Shown piece by piece: positions 62,660 to 64,000 of a stretch of DNA of 64,000 nucleotides. This stretch comes from Cyclobacterium jeungdonense (lineage in GTDB: Bacteria > Bacteroidota > Bacteroidia > Cytophagales > Cyclobacteriaceae): NCBI RefSeq assembly GCF_010994275.1, contig NZ_WMCD01000009.1:186001-250000 (forward strand). The letters run 5' to 3'. The notes under the pieces were generated by a model. The model did no database searches and was not told the origin of the DNA. It saw nothing but the letters and a program-made list of their open reading frames with translations. The number at the start of each line of letters is the position of its first letter. Positions within the stretch are counted from its first letter, which is position 1. The translations under genes and the position numbers were made by a program.

Positions 62660-64000
62660 TTACTTATTGCTCCAGTCTTCCCAACCGCCTGCATAGTTGA
62701 ATACTTTTTCGAAGCCATTGGCCCTCAATAGGGAGTAGGCGATGGCAGCTCTGCCTCCACTCTGGCAATGGACGATCACCGGCTTGTCTTTGGAAACCTT
62801 ATCCAGGTTTTTATCCAGTTTGCCGACAAAGAGGTTTTCCGCCCCTTCGATATGGCCTTTTTTGAATTCGGATGCGCCTCGCACATCAATTACTTGCACA
62901 TTCCCTTTATCCAATTGCTCTTTAACTTCCTTTTTATCGATAGCCTGGTAACTTTCCAACGCTTTTCCTTCAAAATCGGTCAATTGACCGGGGGTAATGA
63001 ATCCCTGGATGTTGTCCAAACCGATGCGCATCAGCTTTCGCGTTAGGTCTTCCACCTCACTTTTGTCGGCGATCAGGACGAAGGACTCCTCGTAGTTCAT
63101 ATACCAGCCCATCCAGGTAGAGAAGGTGTTGGTATTGGGAATATTCAGCGAACCCTTCAGGAAACCTTTGGAAAATGCTTCCGGAGTTCGGGCATCAATG
63201 ATTTTTAAACCCTCTTTCTTCGCCTGATCAAAGTCTTGTTGGGAAAGATTTTGCACCTCCGGCACCTCGGTCAGCAGGTCCCGGTCTACCTTGTTGAGCT
63301 TTTTCATCATGGCAAAATAGCGTGGCGGTTCCGGTTGATCGGCCAGTAATTCCTTACGAAATGCTGCCTTGTCGTCCAGCATCTGCAATGCCCAGTTACG
63401 AATTTTTTCGTATCCTACGGTAGATAAGGGCACCGCACCGAGGGATTTACCGCAAGCCGAACCGGCACCATGCCCAGGCCATACCTGAATAAAGTCCTGA
63501 AGTTTATTGAATTCCTGCAGGGAGTCAAACATCTGTGCTGCTCCAATATCCTGAGTACCTTTCAGTCCAGCTGCCTGTTCCAACAAATCAGGTCTTCCGA
63601 CATCCCCGACAAATACGAAATCACCAGTAAATAGCATCACGGGTTCTTGCGTAGCAGGCTTATCTGTGAGAAGGAAACTGATACTTTCAGGGGTATGTCC
63701 CGGGGTATGCAGCACTTCAAAATTCAGGTTGCCCAGTTTGATATTGTCTCCGTGTTTAAGCTTGTTATGAGGGAATTCGTATTTCCAATCTTTATCACCC
63801 ATGTCGGACAGGTACATTTCGGCACCTGTCAATTTCGCTAGCTCCCGGGAACCACACAGAAAGTCTGCGTGAATGTGCGTTTCCAAAATATGTGTGATTT
63901 TCATATTGTTGGCTTTGGCTATTTCCAGGTAGGTATCCACATCTCTTTTCGGGTCAATAACCGCAGCAACGCCGCCTGCCTGACATCCTATTACATAACT
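62660..64000 (-). CDS. ETHE1-like persulfide dioxygenase fused to two rhodanese domains (partial at right edge)
   Basis: Open frame continues to the window edge (20 more codons past a GTG at 63940, beginning SYVIGCQAGG), so the N-terminus lies outside. Domain order: metallo-beta-lactamase fold of the ETHE1 type (HIHADFLCGSRELAKLTG, TPGHTPESISF, GDVGRPDLL), then rhodanese 1 (LKIIDARTPEAFSKGFLKGS) with Asp at the Cys position (LIADKSEVED), then rhodanese 2 with active CQSGGRA. Expected role is oxidation of glutathione or protein persulfides and sulfur transfer, i.e. sulfide detoxification. Confidence 0.9.
   Translation of the reverse strand, partial: SYVIGCQAGGVAAVIDPKRDVDTYLEIAKANNMKITHILETHIHADFLCGSRELAKLTGAEMYLSDMGDKDWKYEFPHNKLKHGDNIKLGNLNFEVLHTPGHTPESISFLLTDKPATQEPVMLFTGDFVFVGDVGRPDLLEQAAGLKGTQDIGAAQMFDSLQEFNKLQDFIQVWPGHGAGSACGKSLGAVPLSTVGYEKIRNWALQMLDDKAAFRKELLADQPEPPRYFAMMKKLNKVDRDLLTEVPEVQNLSQQDFDQAKKEGLKIIDARTPEAFSKGFLKGSLNIPNTNTFSTWMGWYMNYEESFVLIADKSEVEDLTRKLMRIGLDNIQGFITPGQLTDFEGKALESYQAIDKKEVKEQLDKGNVQVIDVRGASEFKKGHIEGAENLFVGKLDKNLDKVSKDKPVIVHCQSGGRAAIAYSLLRANGFEKVFNYAGGWEDWSNK

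Overview
The window reads as chromosomal DNA from a free-living, probably marine or sediment member of the Bacteroidota, most likely Cytophagales (a Cyclobacteriaceae-like organism). The evidence is the gene families (GWxTD protein, a roughly 990-residue DUF2723 glycosyltransferase, propeller-type sensor kinase, Planctomycete-type DUF1552/DUF1592 proteins, secreted sulfatase, many small lipoproteins), the poor Shine-Dalgarno sites, and repeated promoter boxes of the Bacteroidota type TAnnTTTG, some with an upstream TTTG. No rRNA, CRISPR array, transposase or phage structural gene was seen. Both ends cut genes: an ABC-F ATPase on the left and a persulfide dioxygenase/rhodanese fusion on the right.

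Region 1-7 kb holds housekeeping and DNA-damage genes: ABC-F, aldose epimerase, tRNA-Leu(GAG) with its own promoter and terminator, a pair of tiny membrane proteins, a GNAT acetyltransferase, an alkylguanine methyltransferase, and an S24-type repressor divergent from DNA polymerase IV with a palindromic operator between them. Region 7-13.5 kb is a carbon and electron module on the minus strand: an NAD(P)H-dependent Fe-S flavoprotein, 2-oxoacid:ferredoxin oxidoreductase alpha and beta, then isocitrate dehydrogenase. Region 13.6-28.5 kb is mostly core functions: SprT-like, RmuC, RlmB, GWxTD, methyltransferase, DUF2723, SAF-domain oxidoreductase, TPR protein, Lrp regulator, Nudix, MATE, SDR, SixA-like phosphatase.

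Region 28.6-37.5 kb is an accessory periplasmic redox cluster: a quinoprotein dehydrogenase with an inserted cytochrome c domain, a PqaA-family hydrolase, a DUF2231/cytochrome/LRR membrane protein, a DUF1552 protein and a DUF1592 protein with its own c-type heme motif. A 60-bp imperfect direct repeat sits inside this cluster. Region 38.8-45.8 kb is the most interesting operon: a propeller sensor kinase, a receiver-kinase protein with an altered H-box, and an ABC ATPase, permease (with His/Asp-rich loops) and DUF3299-like protein, all within a few bases of each other. It looks like a metal-related transporter under a phosphorelay that has no DNA-binding output.

Region 45.8-55.2 kb carries a class IV aminotransferase, a HemJ/SCO/cytochrome c set, two divergent sugar-acid dehydrogenases, a two-gene (unfused) COG0645/COG2187 kinase pair and an atypical pyruvate kinase. 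Region 55.2-62.6 kb looks more AT-rich and looser, with longer gaps, decayed genes, a small stress protein flanked by inverted repeats, a membrane XRE regulator, two secreted polysaccharide-type proteins and a lipoprotein sulfatase. It is probably a variable or horizontally acquired segment.
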